DNA of 64,000 nucleotides. Source: Mediterraneibacter massiliensis. Lineage in GTDB: Bacteria > Bacillota > Clostridia > Lachnospirales > Lachnospiraceae. The notes below the pieces were generated by a model. That model was not told the DNA's origin. It was given only the letters and a program-made list of their open reading frames with translations, and did no database searches. The stretch spans positions 1,443,902-1,507,901 of the forward strand of contig NZ_LN913001.1 in assembly GCF_001487105.1 (NCBI RefSeq), given 5' to 3'. The position numbers and the translations under genes were made by a program. Below are positions 1 through 8,719 of this stretch, one piece after another (the stretch's first letter is position 1; every line of letters begins with the position of its first letter).

Positions 1-606
1 CTTCTCGGACCAAACGGAGCGGGAAAATCTACGATCATTAAATCTATTGCAGGATTGCTTAGGTATCAGGGGACGATCAAAATACAGGGACATCCGGCCA
101 AGACGCTGGAAGCGAAGCGGCAGTTTGCGTATGTGCCGGAAATACCGGCAATGTTTGAAGCTCTTACAGTCAGAGAACATATGGAATATATGCGAAGGGC
201 ATACAGCAGTACGATCACGGATGAGGAAGTAGAGACACTTTTGAAACGATTTGAACTAGACGATAAGCAGGAGAAGCTTGGCAATGAACTGTCTAAAGGC
301 ATGATGCAGAAAGTAAGTATATGCAGCGCTCTTTGCGTACATCCCAGGGTGATACTTTTGGATGAACCTATGGTCGGATTAGATCCCAGGGCGATAAAGG
401 AACTTAAGGAAGTGATTCTGGAATTAAAGGAACAGAATGTGACTGTCCTGATCAGTACACATATGCTTGAGATGGTAGAGGAAATATGGGATATGATGTT
501 TGTGATGGAGAAAAGTTATATTATAGGTTCCTATCGGAAAGAAGATGTAGGAAATAAAGACCTGGATTCTTTATTCTTTGAACTGACAGGCGGTGAGAAA
601 GAATGA
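1..606 (+). CDS. ABC transporter ATP-binding protein (5' end outside window)
   Basis: This is the nucleotide-binding subunit of an ABC transporter, cut by the window edge. The reading frame is open from base 1 and begins inside the Walker A motif GPNGAGKST. The LSKGM signature lies near base 290, Walker B ending in LLDEPMVGLDP near 350-385, and the switch histidine in STHMLEM near 455. Only a short stretch of the N-terminus is missing. It overlaps the next gene by 4 bases (ATGA), so translation of ATPase and permease is probably coupled. In this family the ATPase powers export through the partner membrane protein. The substrate cannot be read from the sequence. Drug, peptide or lipid export are all possible. 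Confidence 0.93.
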   Translation, partial: LLGPNGAGKSTIIKSIAGLLRYQGTIKIQGHPAKTLEAKRQFAYVPEIPAMFEALTVREHMEYMRRAYSSTITDEEVETLLKRFELDDKQEKLGNELSKGMMQKVSICSALCVHPRVILLDEPMVGLDPRAIKELKEVILELKEQNVTVLISTHMLEMVEEIWDMMFVMEKSYIIGSYRKEDVGNKDLDSLFFELTGGEKE

Positions 607-2180
607 AAGCATTGATGTATCTTACAAAGAGAAGTTTTGTCAATCACATAAAGCGGGCTGTTAGAAAGCCGGTCACGCTGATCGCGCTGATCTTTGGAGT
701 CGCTTATGGTATTTTCCTGCTCTTTATGCTGGCAGGTCTGGCTGTGGGACTGCGGCTTGATTCTGCAAGCGGACTGCTTATTATTATGACAGTATGGGCC
801 ATCTATATCAGCTTAAGTAATTTCATGATGTATTCCTCAAGAAAAGGCGTTATTTTTCGGCCTGCCCACGCACATTTTGTCTTTACGGCGCCTATCAGTC
901 CGAAAATCGTACTTTTACATGGCGCATGGATGAATTATCTCTTTTCCATTATTTTTTGGGTGATATTGTCAGTGGCTGGATTGACTGTATTTCAGGTAGA
1001 ACCCTGGAAGGTGGGCTTGCTTTTCCTGACAGGCTGCGTACTGGAGATTTTGTTGGAAATATCTGTGATGGTGATCATCTATGCAAATGACCGGCTTCCG
1101 GAAAAGTTAATGAAAGGTATTTGCCTTGGGATAAAAATACTTCTTGCAGCGATCACCCTGGCAATTATTTTGTATTTTAGAAGAGAAGGCCTTTCTGTAG
1201 AGTCTGCGCGTGCCTTTATCGACTGGAGGGGACTGCAGCTTTTTCCGGTAGTGGGATGGAATATTGCCCTTTACCGCCTGATCTTATTAGGACCGGATAC
1301 ATTGAATCTGCTCTGTTCTGTTTTGTATCTACTGACAGTGGGACTCTTGACGACATTGGCGGTCCGTATGAACTGCAGCGGAGGGTACTATGAAGATGCC
1401 GCAAAATTTGCAGATGACTATGCAGATATGAAGAAAAGAAAACAAAACGGCGAAATGGTCATGGGGATAGAGAAAAGAAAAAAGAAATTCCGAAAAGTTT
1501 CTGAAAAAATACAGGCATCTGGGGCAAAGGCGATTTTCTACAGACAGCTTTTAGAATATAAAAAAGAAAAGTATTTTATCTTTTCTAAAATGACATTGAT
1601 CTGTTTGTTTTTTGGCATATTTTTTGCTTATATAATGCGGGATAACGCGACAGAGTCAGGGCTTCCGCAAATGTTCCTGCTGGGGATCGTAGCCTATATT
1701 TCTCTTGTAATGACGGGGTATCTCGGAAAATGGGAAACGGAACTAAAAACACCTTATCTTTTTATGATACCTGACAGTGCCTTTAAAAAACTTTGGTATT
1801 CTACACTGATCGAACATATAAAGGCACTTGTGGATGGAAGTCTGCTGTGTATTCCAATGGGGATCCTCTGGAAAATACAGCCGGTCTATGTGGCAATGTG
1901 TATTTTAATCTATACTGCTTTGCAGGCAAACAGGATGTACACAAAAGTAATCGCACAGTGTCTGGTGGGAGATGTCTTGGGCACAACAGGACAGAACCTG
2001 GTTCGTGTATGCATACAGATGACAGTATTGGGAATGGGGATCGCAGCAGCATTCCTTATTGGAATCTTCATAAACATAAATCTGGTATTTCCAATTCTTT
2101 TGATTTATAGTATGATAGTAACAGTAGCGGTTGGAGTCATGGCATCTCTTAGATTTGATTCTATGGAGCAGCTTGCCTGA
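603..2180 (+). CDS. ABC exporter permease, putative ABC exporter family
   Basis: A 525-residue polytopic membrane protein and the membrane partner of the preceding ATPase. It has two blocks of hydrophobic segments (about residues 20-265 and 325-520) separated by a charged, lysine-rich cytoplasmic stretch around residues 270-320 (KKRKQNGE, EKRKKKF). The size and arrangement match the 'putative ABC exporter' family (PF16962-like) of Firmicutes. The start codon overlaps the upstream stop, giving a two-gene unit. No substrate-binding protein is present, which agrees with export rather than import. The substrate is unknown. Confidence 0.82.
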   Translation: MKALMYLTKRSFVNHIKRAVRKPVTLIALIFGVAYGIFLLFMLAGLAVGLRLDSASGLLIIMTVWAIYISLSNFMMYSSRKGVIFRPAHAHFVFTAPISPKIVLLHGAWMNYLFSIIFWVILSVAGLTVFQVEPWKVGLLFLTGCVLEILLEISVMVIIYANDRLPEKLMKGICLGIKILLAAITLAIILYFRREGLSVESARAFIDWRGLQLFPVVGWNIALYRLILLGPDTLNLLCSVLYLLTVGLLTTLAVRMNCSGGYYEDAAKFADDYADMKKRKQNGEMVMGIEKRKKKFRKVSEKIQASGAKAIFYRQLLEYKKEKYFIFSKMTLICLFFGIFFAYIMRDNATESGLPQMFLLGIVAYISLVMTGYLGKWETELKTPYLFMIPDSAFKKLWYSTLIEHIKALVDGSLLCIPMGILWKIQPVYVAMCILIYTALQANRMYTKVIAQCLVGDVLGTTGQNLVRVCIQMTVLGMGIAAAFLIGIFININLVFPILLIYSMIVTVAVGVMASLRFDSMEQLA

Positions 2181-2211
2181 TAAACTGCGGCAACAGACAG
2201 GAGGAAATGCA

Positions 2212-2688
2212 ATGTTGGATGAAAATTATGTGACAATGGAAATAGGAAAAGCAAAGCATATTGCATTAGTGGCACATGATGGAAAGAAAAAAGAATTGGT
2301 AGACTGGTGTGATAAAAACAAAGACGTATTAAAAGGTCATTTCCTGTGTGGAACAGGTACGACAGCCCGTTTGATCTCTGAGCGTACAGGCCTTCCGGTG
2401 AAAGGGTACTGCAGCGGTCCTCTGGGCGGAGACCAGCAGATTGGTGCTAAGATCGTGGAAGGACAGATAGATTTTATGATTTTTCTTTGGGATCCACTAG
2501 AGGCGCAGCCTCATGATCCAGATGTAAAAGCACTTCTGCGGATTGCAGTCGTATATGATATTCCGATTGCCAATAATCTGGCGACGGCAGATTTTATGCT
2601 GCATTCGAAATACATGCCCGAGACCTATAATAGGCGGATCGAAAATTTTGATAAGACGATCCAGGAAAGGGTCAAACGGATGAAATAG
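2212..2688 (+). CDS. mgsA: Methylglyoxal synthase
   Basis: Converts dihydroxyacetone phosphate to methylglyoxal and phosphate, a cytosolic bypass of lower glycolysis used when phosphate is low or sugar phosphates accumulate. The product is 158 residues, close to the usual 150. It carries the phosphate-binding stretch CGTGTTA (about residues 46-52), the catalytic-region GGDQQIGA with Asp74, and the PHDPDVKALLR segment with His101. The start is the ATG 8 bases after AGGAGG. A longer in-frame reading from base 2131 would run into the permease gene and is not needed. The gap to the permease is 31 bases, so it may be cotranscribed. The enzyme competes with the tpiA and gapA products further downstream. 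Confidence 0.95.
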   Translation: MLDENYVTMEIGKAKHIALVAHDGKKKELVDWCDKNKDVLKGHFLCGTGTTARLISERTGLPVKGYCSGPLGGDQQIGAKIVEGQIDFMIFLWDPLEAQPHDPDVKALLRIAVVYDIPIANNLATADFMLHSKYMPETYNRRIENFDKTIQERVKRMK

Positions 2689-2712
2689 AAATAAAAGATA
2701 GAAAAATGCAGG

Positions 2713-2739
2713 TTGACACGGAAGGAAATTCCGTGTTAA
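2713..2739. repeat. Inverted repeat after mgsA
   Basis: An 11-base-pair inverted repeat with a 5-base loop (TTGACACGGAA / TTCCGTGTTAA, one wobble pair). No U tract follows, so it is a poor intrinsic terminator. It may be a regulatory palindrome for the downstream symporter or an RNA processing hairpin. Confidence 0.5.
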
Positions 2740-2760
2740 TCTATACCTGGATACTTTAAT

Positions 2761-2785
2761 ACTTTAAAGCGTTGCGCTTTAAAGT
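2761..2785. promoter_or_regulatory. Perfect palindrome upstream of symporter gene
   Basis: Perfect 10-base arms ACTTTAAAGC / GCTTTAAAGT around a 5-base loop, immediately followed by a possible -10 element TACAAT (2785-2790). There is no T tract, so an operator overlapping a promoter is more likely than a terminator. The nearest candidate -35 is poor. It lies 45 bases before the symporter start. The repressor is unknown. Confidence 0.45.
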
Positions 2786-2830
2786 ACAATATATAACGAG
2801 CAGAAAACAAGAGAAGGAGAGCAAGAGGAG

Positions 2831-4360
2831 ATGGGCGTTAAAATTGTTTTATTGGTTGTATTTTTTGCAGTGATGGCGGCAGTGGGATTGTATTCCAGAA
2901 AACATGCAAGGAGTGTAGACGGATTTGTTTTAGGAGGCAGAAGCGTAGGACCGTGGCTGACAGCATTTGCCTATGGAACCTCTTATTTTTCAGCAGTTGT
3001 GTTTGTTGGGTATGCAGGGCAGTTTGGCTGGAAATACGGACTCGCTTCTACTTGGATCGGAATCGGAAACGCACTGATCGGCAGTCTTCTTGCCTGGGTC
3101 GTGTTGGGGCGCAGGACAAAAGTCATGACGCAGCATTTAGGCGCGAAGACAATGCCGGATTTTTTTGGAGTGCGCTTTGACAGCAAGGCATTAAAGATTA
3201 CTGCTTCGATGATTGTCTTTGTATTTTTGATCCCATATACGGCGTCTGTTTACAATGGATTATCCAGATTGTTCGGAATGGCTTTTGATATTCCTTATAC
3301 ATGGTGCGTGATCGTGATGGCGGTATTTACAGCGCTGTATGTCATTCTGGGCGGATATATGGCAACTGCTATCAATGACTTTATCCAGGGGATCATCATG
3401 CTTTTTGGAATTGTGGCTGTGATCGCAGCGGTCTTAAGCGGACAAGGAGGCTTCATGGAGGCTGTAGGAAAAATGGCAGAGATACCGAGTGATCTCGCAG
3501 TGACGCAGGGACAGCCCGGAGCGTTTACCTCCTTTTTCGGACCGGATCCGTTAAATCTGCTCGGAGTCGTGATTTTGACTTCTCTGGGGACATGGGGGCT
3601 GCCACAGATGATCGGCAAATTTTATGCGATCAAGGATGAGAAATCTATTAATACAGGGACGGTTATTTCTACAGTATTTGCGGTCGTTGTTTCCGGCGGA
3701 TGTTATTTCCTGGGAGGATTTGGAAGGTTGTTCGATCATCCCCAGATATATGATAAGCATACAGGAACTGTCATCTTTGACAGTATCATACCGCATATGC
3801 TGTCCACACTTCCGGATATTTTGATCGGGATCGTGGTCGTATTAGTGTTGTCTGCATCCATGTCGACGCTTTCTTCTCTTGTCTTAACATCCAGTTCTAC
3901 AATGACACTGGATCTGATCAAAGGAAATATTGTGAAACATATGAGTGAAAAAAAGCAGATCGTTACAATGCAGGTTTTGATCGTATTTTTTATTGTAGTT
4001 TCTGTTGTACTTGCATTAGATCCGCCTACCTTTATTGCTCAGTTGATGGGAATTTCATGGGGAGCACTGGCAGGGGCATTTTTAGCGCCATTTTTATATG
4101 GACTTTACTGGAAGCGGGTGACAAAGTCCGCTGTGTGGGCGAGTTTTGTCTGCGGGATTGGGATAACCGTATCCAACATGTTGTTCCACTATATTGAATC
4201 ACCTATCAATGCAGGGGCAGCAGCAATGGCGGCAGGCCTTATCGTCGTTCCCGCAGTTAGCTTTGTCACTCCGAAAATGAAAAAAGAAAAAACGGAAGAA
4301 ATCTTCAAGTGCTATGAAGAAAAAGTAACAAGCACAAAAAAAAGATCATTAGAAAGATGA
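2831..4360 (+). CDS. Sodium:solute symporter (SSS family)
   Basis: A 509-residue integral membrane protein of the sodium/solute symporter superfamily (PF00474), which couples inward Na+ flow to uptake of a solute. About 13 membrane segments can be drawn. The N-terminal helix is followed by the typical DGFVLGGRSVGPWLTAFAYG stretch (residues 30-49), and further on is the family hallmark ILGGYMATAINDFIQG (near residue 180). The C-terminus is charged and lysine-rich. The start ATG follows GGAGAGCAAGAGG. Relatives transport proline, pantothenate, sugars, nucleosides or short-chain acids. Nothing in the neighbourhood fixes the substrate. It seems to be transcribed alone, with two inverted repeats in its leader. 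Confidence 0.88.
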   Translation: MGVKIVLLVVFFAVMAAVGLYSRKHARSVDGFVLGGRSVGPWLTAFAYGTSYFSAVVFVGYAGQFGWKYGLASTWIGIGNALIGSLLAWVVLGRRTKVMTQHLGAKTMPDFFGVRFDSKALKITASMIVFVFLIPYTASVYNGLSRLFGMAFDIPYTWCVIVMAVFTALYVILGGYMATAINDFIQGIIMLFGIVAVIAAVLSGQGGFMEAVGKMAEIPSDLAVTQGQPGAFTSFFGPDPLNLLGVVILTSLGTWGLPQMIGKFYAIKDEKSINTGTVISTVFAVVVSGGCYFLGGFGRLFDHPQIYDKHTGTVIFDSIIPHMLSTLPDILIGIVVVLVLSASMSTLSSLVLTSSSTMTLDLIKGNIVKHMSEKKQIVTMQVLIVFFIVVSVVLALDPPTFIAQLMGISWGALAGAFLAPFLYGLYWKRVTKSAVWASFVCGIGITVSNMLFHYIESPINAGAAAMAAGLIVVPAVSFVTPKMKKEKTEEIFKCYEEKVTSTKKRSLER

Positions 4361-4571
4361 AATCAAATGGCCAAAGGGCGTATGAAATGTGTGTTTTGCA
4401 TCGTTTATCAGGGCTTTGCCCAGATTCCTCGTTTTTACAATATACCATTCTCACGCTTACGTTCTTCTGCATTTAAATTTATATTTCAATATTTTGCGTT
4501 TTGGGAAATAGTATGGTATACTAACCCAATGTGAGAAATTGTTTTACGATAGCAGGAAGTGAAGGAGAACT
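4361..4571. other. Intergenic region with possible fragment of the dispersed repeat
   Basis: A 211-base gap. It contains a small GGGC-TTT-GCCC hairpin near 4411. Around 4465-4500 there is an AT-rich stretch (CATTTAAATTTATATTTCAA then TTTTGCGTT) that resembles one end of the dispersed repeat found at 16109 and 42417. The right part holds the promoter listed separately. No gene was seen. Confidence 0.35.
4494..4522 (+). promoter_or_regulatory. Sigma-A-type promoter for the DUF2156 operon
   Basis: TTGCGT (4494-4499), a 17-base spacer and TATACT (4517-4522). It is correctly placed about 50 bases before the first gene of the operon. Confidence 0.55.
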
Positions 4572-5474
4572 ATGGAAGAAGTCAATTTTAAAAGGCCGGA
4601 ATTAAAGGATCAGGCACTGATACGTTCTTATTTTGACAAGGCGCCGAGCAGAAGCTGCGAACGGACTTTTGTGGATGTATACTTGTGGTCGCGGCATTAT
4701 AAAGTGACCTTTGCAGTGATAGAGGACACACTGGTGTTTAAGGATGGAGGGGAGACTCCGGCATTCTCTTATCCGGCAGGAGAACCGCAGAATGTAAAAA
4801 AGGCCATCGAATTTTTAGAGAGATATATGGAGGAGAGAAAGGAACCGTTCAAACTCTACAATGTAACAGAAGCACATTTCCGTCAGTTAAATGAATGGTA
4901 TCCGGATAAATTTGAGATTTCTTATGTCAGAGATATAGCAGATTATGTCTACGAGACGGAAAAGCTTGCAACATTGGCAGGCAAGAAGCTGCATGGGAAG
5001 CGAAACCATATTAATAAATTCAAAAAGACGTATGAGGATTGGAGTTATGAACCGCTAAGCGATGAGAATATGGAAGAATGTTTTCAAATGGCGTTAAAGT
5101 GGAGAAATGAAAACGGCTGTGAGGATAATCCTGAGAAAAACGCAGAAATGTGTGTGGCTCTTAATGCACTGCGTCTCTACAAGGAAATGGGGCAGGTCGG
5201 CGGCGTCTTAAGGGTCAACAAAGAAGTAGCTGCGTTTACGATCGGAGAGCGGTTATGTGATGATACATTCGTAGTCCATATCGAGAAGGCTTTTGCAGAT
5301 ATTGACGGAGCATATCCGATGATCAATCAGCAGTTTGTGCAGCATGAATGTATGGAATATAGGTATGTAAACCGGGAAGATGACGCGGGAAGCGAAGGAT
5401 TAAGAAAAGCAAAGCTGTCTTATCGTCCGGCATTTTTGGAACAGAAAGGAATTGTGACGAAAAGAGGAGTGTAA
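4572..5474 (+). CDS. DUF2156 domain protein (phosphatidylglycerol lysyltransferase-like GNAT fold)
   Basis: A 300-residue soluble protein matching the DUF2156 family, which shares a double GNAT-like fold with the catalytic domain of MprF aminoacyl-phospholipid synthases and with Fem-type aminoacyltransferases. Typical features are the basic LHGKRNHINKF stretch (about residues 138-148) and the C-terminal YRYVNREDDAGSEGLRKAK segment (about 260-278). It has no membrane domain, unlike MprF, so lipid lysinylation cannot be assumed. It opens an operon with two PLP aminotransferases and a DUF368 lipid-carrier translocase, and its stop is 4 bases before the next start. The start ATG follows GAAGGAGAACT. 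The acyl or aminoacyl substrate is unknown. Confidence 0.8.
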   Translation: MEEVNFKRPELKDQALIRSYFDKAPSRSCERTFVDVYLWSRHYKVTFAVIEDTLVFKDGGETPAFSYPAGEPQNVKKAIEFLERYMEERKEPFKLYNVTEAHFRQLNEWYPDKFEISYVRDIADYVYETEKLATLAGKKLHGKRNHINKFKKTYEDWSYEPLSDENMEECFQMALKWRNENGCEDNPEKNAEMCVALNALRLYKEMGQVGGVLRVNKEVAAFTIGERLCDDTFVVHIEKAFADIDGAYPMINQQFVQHECMEYRYVNREDDAGSEGLRKAKLSYRPAFLEQKGIVTKRGV

Positions 5475-5478
5475 AAAG

Positions 5479-6666
5479 ATGATTTCAAAAAAGATGGAGA
5501 ACATGGTGGCTAACAGTTCGGCGATTCGAGCAATGTTTGAGGAAGGGAACCGGCTTGCCGGTATTTACGGCGCAGAGAATGTATTTGATTTTAGTCTGGG
5601 CAATCCAAATGTTCCGGCGCCAAAAGCTGTCAAAGATGCCATTATAGAAGTGTTAAATGAGGAAAATCCGGTTGTGCTGCATGGATATACGAACAGTAAT
5701 GCGGGATATGAAGATGTCAGGGCAGCAGTGGCACAGTCTTTGAATGAACGTTTTGGGACAAAGTTTGCCTCAAGAAATATTACAATGACAGTGGGGGCGG
5801 CAGGCGGTCTGAATGTGATTTTAAAAGCCCTGCTCAATCCGGGAGATGAAGTGATGACATTTGCTCCGTATTTTGGAGAGTACAGAAGTTATGTCAATAA
5901 TTATGACGGGGTGCTTGTGGAAGTGTCTCCTAATACAGAAGATTTTCAGCCCAAATTGGATGAATTTAAAGAGAAGATCACAGCAAAGACTAGGGCAGTA
6001 ATCGTGAATACACCAAATAATCCTACCGGTGTAGTATATTCTGAGGACACCATCAAAAAGATGGCAGAGATTTTGGAAGAAAAACAGAAAGAATTTGGTA
6101 CAGATATTTATCTTATCTCAGATGAGCCGTATAGAGAACTTGCTTATGACGGAGTGGAAGTGCCCTATCTGACAAAATACTATGCGAATACGATCGTAGG
6201 ATATTCTTATAGTAAATCTTTGTCTCTTCCGGGAGAGAGGATCGGTTATCTCGTGATTCCGGATGAGGCGGCAGACAGTGAAAATATCATCAGCGCAGTA
6301 AACGTAGCGACACGTATCCTAGGGTTTGTCAATGCGCCGACTTTGCAGCAGAAAGTGGTAAAAGCATGTCTGCGTGAAAAAACAGATATTTCCTATTATG
6401 ACAGGAACAGAGAGACATTGTATAATGGTCTGAAAGATTTGGGATTTACGTGCATTAAGCCGGAGGGCGCCTTTTATTTGTTTGTAAAGTCTCCGGTAGA
6501 GGATGAAAAGGAATTCTGTCAGGCAGCGAAGAAATACAATATTTTGCTCGTTCCGGGAAGTTCTTTTGCCTGTCCCGGATATGTACGTCTGGCGTACTGT
6601 GTATCCTATGAGACGATCGTGAATGCACTGCCAAAGTTTAAAGAATTGGCAGCAGAGTATCGATAA
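5479..6666 (+). CDS. Class I/II pyridoxal-phosphate aminotransferase (aspartate aminotransferase-like)
   Basis: A 395-residue fold-type I PLP enzyme. It shows the substrate-loop region FSLGNPNVPAP (residues 34-44), the cofactor-binding NTPNNPTG motif (about 176-183), ISDEPY with the PLP-ring aspartate (about 214-219), and the SYSKSLSLPGERIGY segment holding the Schiff-base lysine (about 242-256). The C-terminal VRLAYCVS carries the carboxylate-binding arginine. Aspartate, alanine or aromatic amino acids are the usual donors. An aromatic specificity would fit the IOR cluster 10 kb away, but this is speculation. It is tightly spaced after the DUF2156 gene and before a second aminotransferase. 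Confidence 0.88.
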   Translation: MISKKMENMVANSSAIRAMFEEGNRLAGIYGAENVFDFSLGNPNVPAPKAVKDAIIEVLNEENPVVLHGYTNSNAGYEDVRAAVAQSLNERFGTKFASRNITMTVGAAGGLNVILKALLNPGDEVMTFAPYFGEYRSYVNNYDGVLVEVSPNTEDFQPKLDEFKEKITAKTRAVIVNTPNNPTGVVYSEDTIKKMAEILEEKQKEFGTDIYLISDEPYRELAYDGVEVPYLTKYYANTIVGYSYSKSLSLPGERIGYLVIPDEAADSENIISAVNVATRILGFVNAPTLQQKVVKACLREKTDISYYDRNRETLYNGLKDLGFTCIKPEGAFYLFVKSPVEDEKEFCQAAKKYNILLVPGSSFACPGYVRLAYCVSYETIVNALPKFKELAAEYR

Positions 6667-6695
6667 AAAAGAAGAGTAGAAAAGGGACTGTGACG

Positions 6696-7757
6696 ATGGG
6701 AATCAATGCAAATTTACTAAAAAATATCCGTAAAGTGGAACCTTATGTACCTGGGGAGCAGCCCCAAAGAAAAGTGATCAAATTAAATACCAACGAGAAT
6801 CCATATCCACCGGCGCCGGGGGTAAAAAAAGTACTGGAACAGTTTCAGACAGATATGTTAAGACTATACCCGGATCCGACAGCGGAGATCTTGACAGAAG
6901 CGCTGGCTGGATTTTATGGAGTGGATAAGGAGCAGGTATTTACAGGAGTTGGCTCGGATGATGTGCTGTCTCTTTGTTTTCTGACCTTTTTTAATTCGGA
7001 TAAGCCGATTCTTTTTCCTGATATTACGTATTCTTTTTACAAAGTTTGGGCGCAATTGTATCGGATCCCTTATGTCTGTCCGAAACTAAATGAAGATTTC
7101 CGGATCGTCCGGGAGGACTATTATCAGGAAAACGGCGGCATTATTTTTCCGAATCCGAATGCCCCGACATCAATTTATGAAGAATTGGAATTTGTAGAAG
7201 ATATTCTTGATCACAACAAGGAAAGTGTGGTGATCGTAGATGAAGCTTATGTAGATTTCGCCGGAAGATCTGCATTGGAATTGATTGAAAAGTATGATAA
7301 TCTGCTTGTCGTACAGACATTTTCTAAGGCAAGGAGCATGGCGGGGATGCGTATCGGTTATGCGATAGGAAATAGGGCGCTGATCCGCTGCTTAAATGAT
7401 GTGAAATATTCTTTTAATTCTTATACCCTTAATCAGACTGCGCTCATCTGTGGAGCAGAGGCGGTGCGTGACAAAGCATATTTTGAAAAAAATATCAGTA
7501 AAATTATAAAGACTAGGGAGATGGCGAAGGAGAAACTTGCGGGTCTGGGCTTTGTGTTTCCGGATGCGAAGGCGAATTTTATTTTTGCGGCACATCCTAA
7601 ATATTCTGCGCAGGAGATGTATTTGGCGCTGAAAAAAGCGGATATTTATGTGAGACATTGGGATGGAGAGAGAATACGGGATTATTTACGTATTACGATC
7701 GGAACAGAAGAAGAAATGAGAATATTATTTGATTTTTTGCAACAGTATATAAAGTAA
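6696..7757 (+). CDS. hisC: HisC-type aminotransferase (histidinol-phosphate aminotransferase family)
   Basis: A 353-residue class II PLP aminotransferase. It begins with the HisC-like KLNTNENPYPPAPGV (residues 29-43) and continues with RLYPDPTA, IIFPNPNAPTS (cofactor binding, about 150-160), VDEAYVDFAG and the TFSKARSMAGMRIGY segment with the catalytic lysine. Known members transaminate imidazole-acetol phosphate in histidine synthesis. Aromatic or threonine-phosphate decarboxylase-like relatives look similar, and no other his biosynthesis gene is adjacent, so the substrate is uncertain. The ATG at 6696 sits 8 bases after AAAGGGA. A GTG at 6690 is in frame but too close to that ribosome binding site. 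Confidence 0.8.
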   Translation: MGINANLLKNIRKVEPYVPGEQPQRKVIKLNTNENPYPPAPGVKKVLEQFQTDMLRLYPDPTAEILTEALAGFYGVDKEQVFTGVGSDDVLSLCFLTFFNSDKPILFPDITYSFYKVWAQLYRIPYVCPKLNEDFRIVREDYYQENGGIIFPNPNAPTSIYEELEFVEDILDHNKESVVIVDEAYVDFAGRSALELIEKYDNLLVVQTFSKARSMAGMRIGYAIGNRALIRCLNDVKYSFNSYTLNQTALICGAEAVRDKAYFEKNISKIIKTREMAKEKLAGLGFVFPDAKANFIFAAHPKYSAQEMYLALKKADIYVRHWDGERIRDYLRITIGTEEEMRILFDFLQQYIK

Positions 7758-7766
7758 GGAGAAAAA

Positions 7767-8615
7767 ATGCTGAAAAAGATATTACAAGGAATGGTAGTAG
7801 GCATCGCCAATATTATCCCCGGGGTAAGCGGCGGAACGATGATGGTCGCTATGGGTCTCTATGATAAGCTGATCCATTCAATTACACATTTAAAAAGTGA
7901 TTTTAAAAATAGCATGAAATTGCTGATTCCCATATTTTTAGGGGCCGGTATAGCAATTGTTGCATTATCTAGGCTGTTTGAATTTTTGCTCCGGGAGTAT
8001 CCAATCCCGACAAATTTTGCATTCTGCGGTCTGATAGCGGGAAGTCTGCCTTTTATTTTCAAGAAAGTCCAGGGACATAAGACTTCGGGCGGGAAGATTG
8101 CCGCATTTATTGTTTTTTTTGCGGTCGTGATCTTGATGGCACTGTTAGGAGAGACAGGAGGTAAAAGCGCAGATGTTACATTGGGGGTTATCAATGTGAT
8201 CAAACTTCTGTTTGTCGGCATCATTGCAGCCGCTACGATGGTTGTTCCCGGAGTGAGCGGTTCCATGATGCTTATGTTATTGGGATATTATGATACGATC
8301 ATCCGAACGATCAATCGTTTCATAGACGCTCTCGTCTCTTTTGATATGGGGCAGATATTGACTGTCTGCGGAGTATTGATTCCATTTGGCATTGGAGTGG
8401 TATTGGGGATCTTCCTGATCGCAAAATTAATAGAATTTATTTTCCGCAAAGCAGAAATACATGCTTACTATGGAATACTAGGACTGATCATAGCTTCACC
8501 GATCGCGATTTTATTGAAAACAGACTGGTCCGGCGGGTCTGTGCTTGTGGTGGGGATAGGAATTGTGACCTTTATAGCAGGATGGTTTGTGGCTTCTAAA
8601 TTAGGCGGAGAGTAG
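7767..8615 (+). CDS. DUF368 membrane protein, PopT-type undecaprenyl-phosphate translocase
   Basis: A 282-residue polytopic membrane protein. Two copies of the family signature are visible: IIPGVSGGTMM (about residues 18-28) and VVPGVSGSMMLMLLGYYD (about 160-177), showing an internal duplication. DUF368 proteins have been shown to recycle the lipid carrier undecaprenyl phosphate across the cytoplasmic membrane for cell-wall synthesis, so the assignment rests on family knowledge. The gene starts 9 bases after the HisC-like gene with GGAG before the ATG, and it closes the operon. No terminator is obvious, but a new promoter follows. Confidence 0.82.
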   Translation: MLKKILQGMVVGIANIIPGVSGGTMMVAMGLYDKLIHSITHLKSDFKNSMKLLIPIFLGAGIAIVALSRLFEFLLREYPIPTNFAFCGLIAGSLPFIFKKVQGHKTSGGKIAAFIVFFAVVILMALLGETGGKSADVTLGVINVIKLLFVGIIAAATMVVPGVSGSMMLMLLGYYDTIIRTINRFIDALVSFDMGQILTVCGVLIPFGIGVVLGIFLIAKLIEFIFRKAEIHAYYGILGLIIASPIAILLKTDWSGGSVLVVGIGIVTFIAGWFVASKLGGE

Positions 8616-8660
8616 ACGGATGGTGTTTGTAAGCAGAGTCGATGAAAAAGAGATGCGTCG

Positions 8661-8689
8661 TTGACACCGTCATAGAAAATCCGTATAAT
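8661..8689 (+). promoter_or_regulatory. Consensus sigma-A promoter
   Basis: A perfect TTGACA (8661-8666), 17-base spacer and TATAAT (8684-8689). It lies inside the longest possible reading of the next ORF and therefore shows that the true start of that gene is the downstream ATG at 8720. Confidence 0.85.
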
Positions 8690-8719
8690 GAAACAGAGGA
8701 AAAGAAAGGACGGTGGCAG

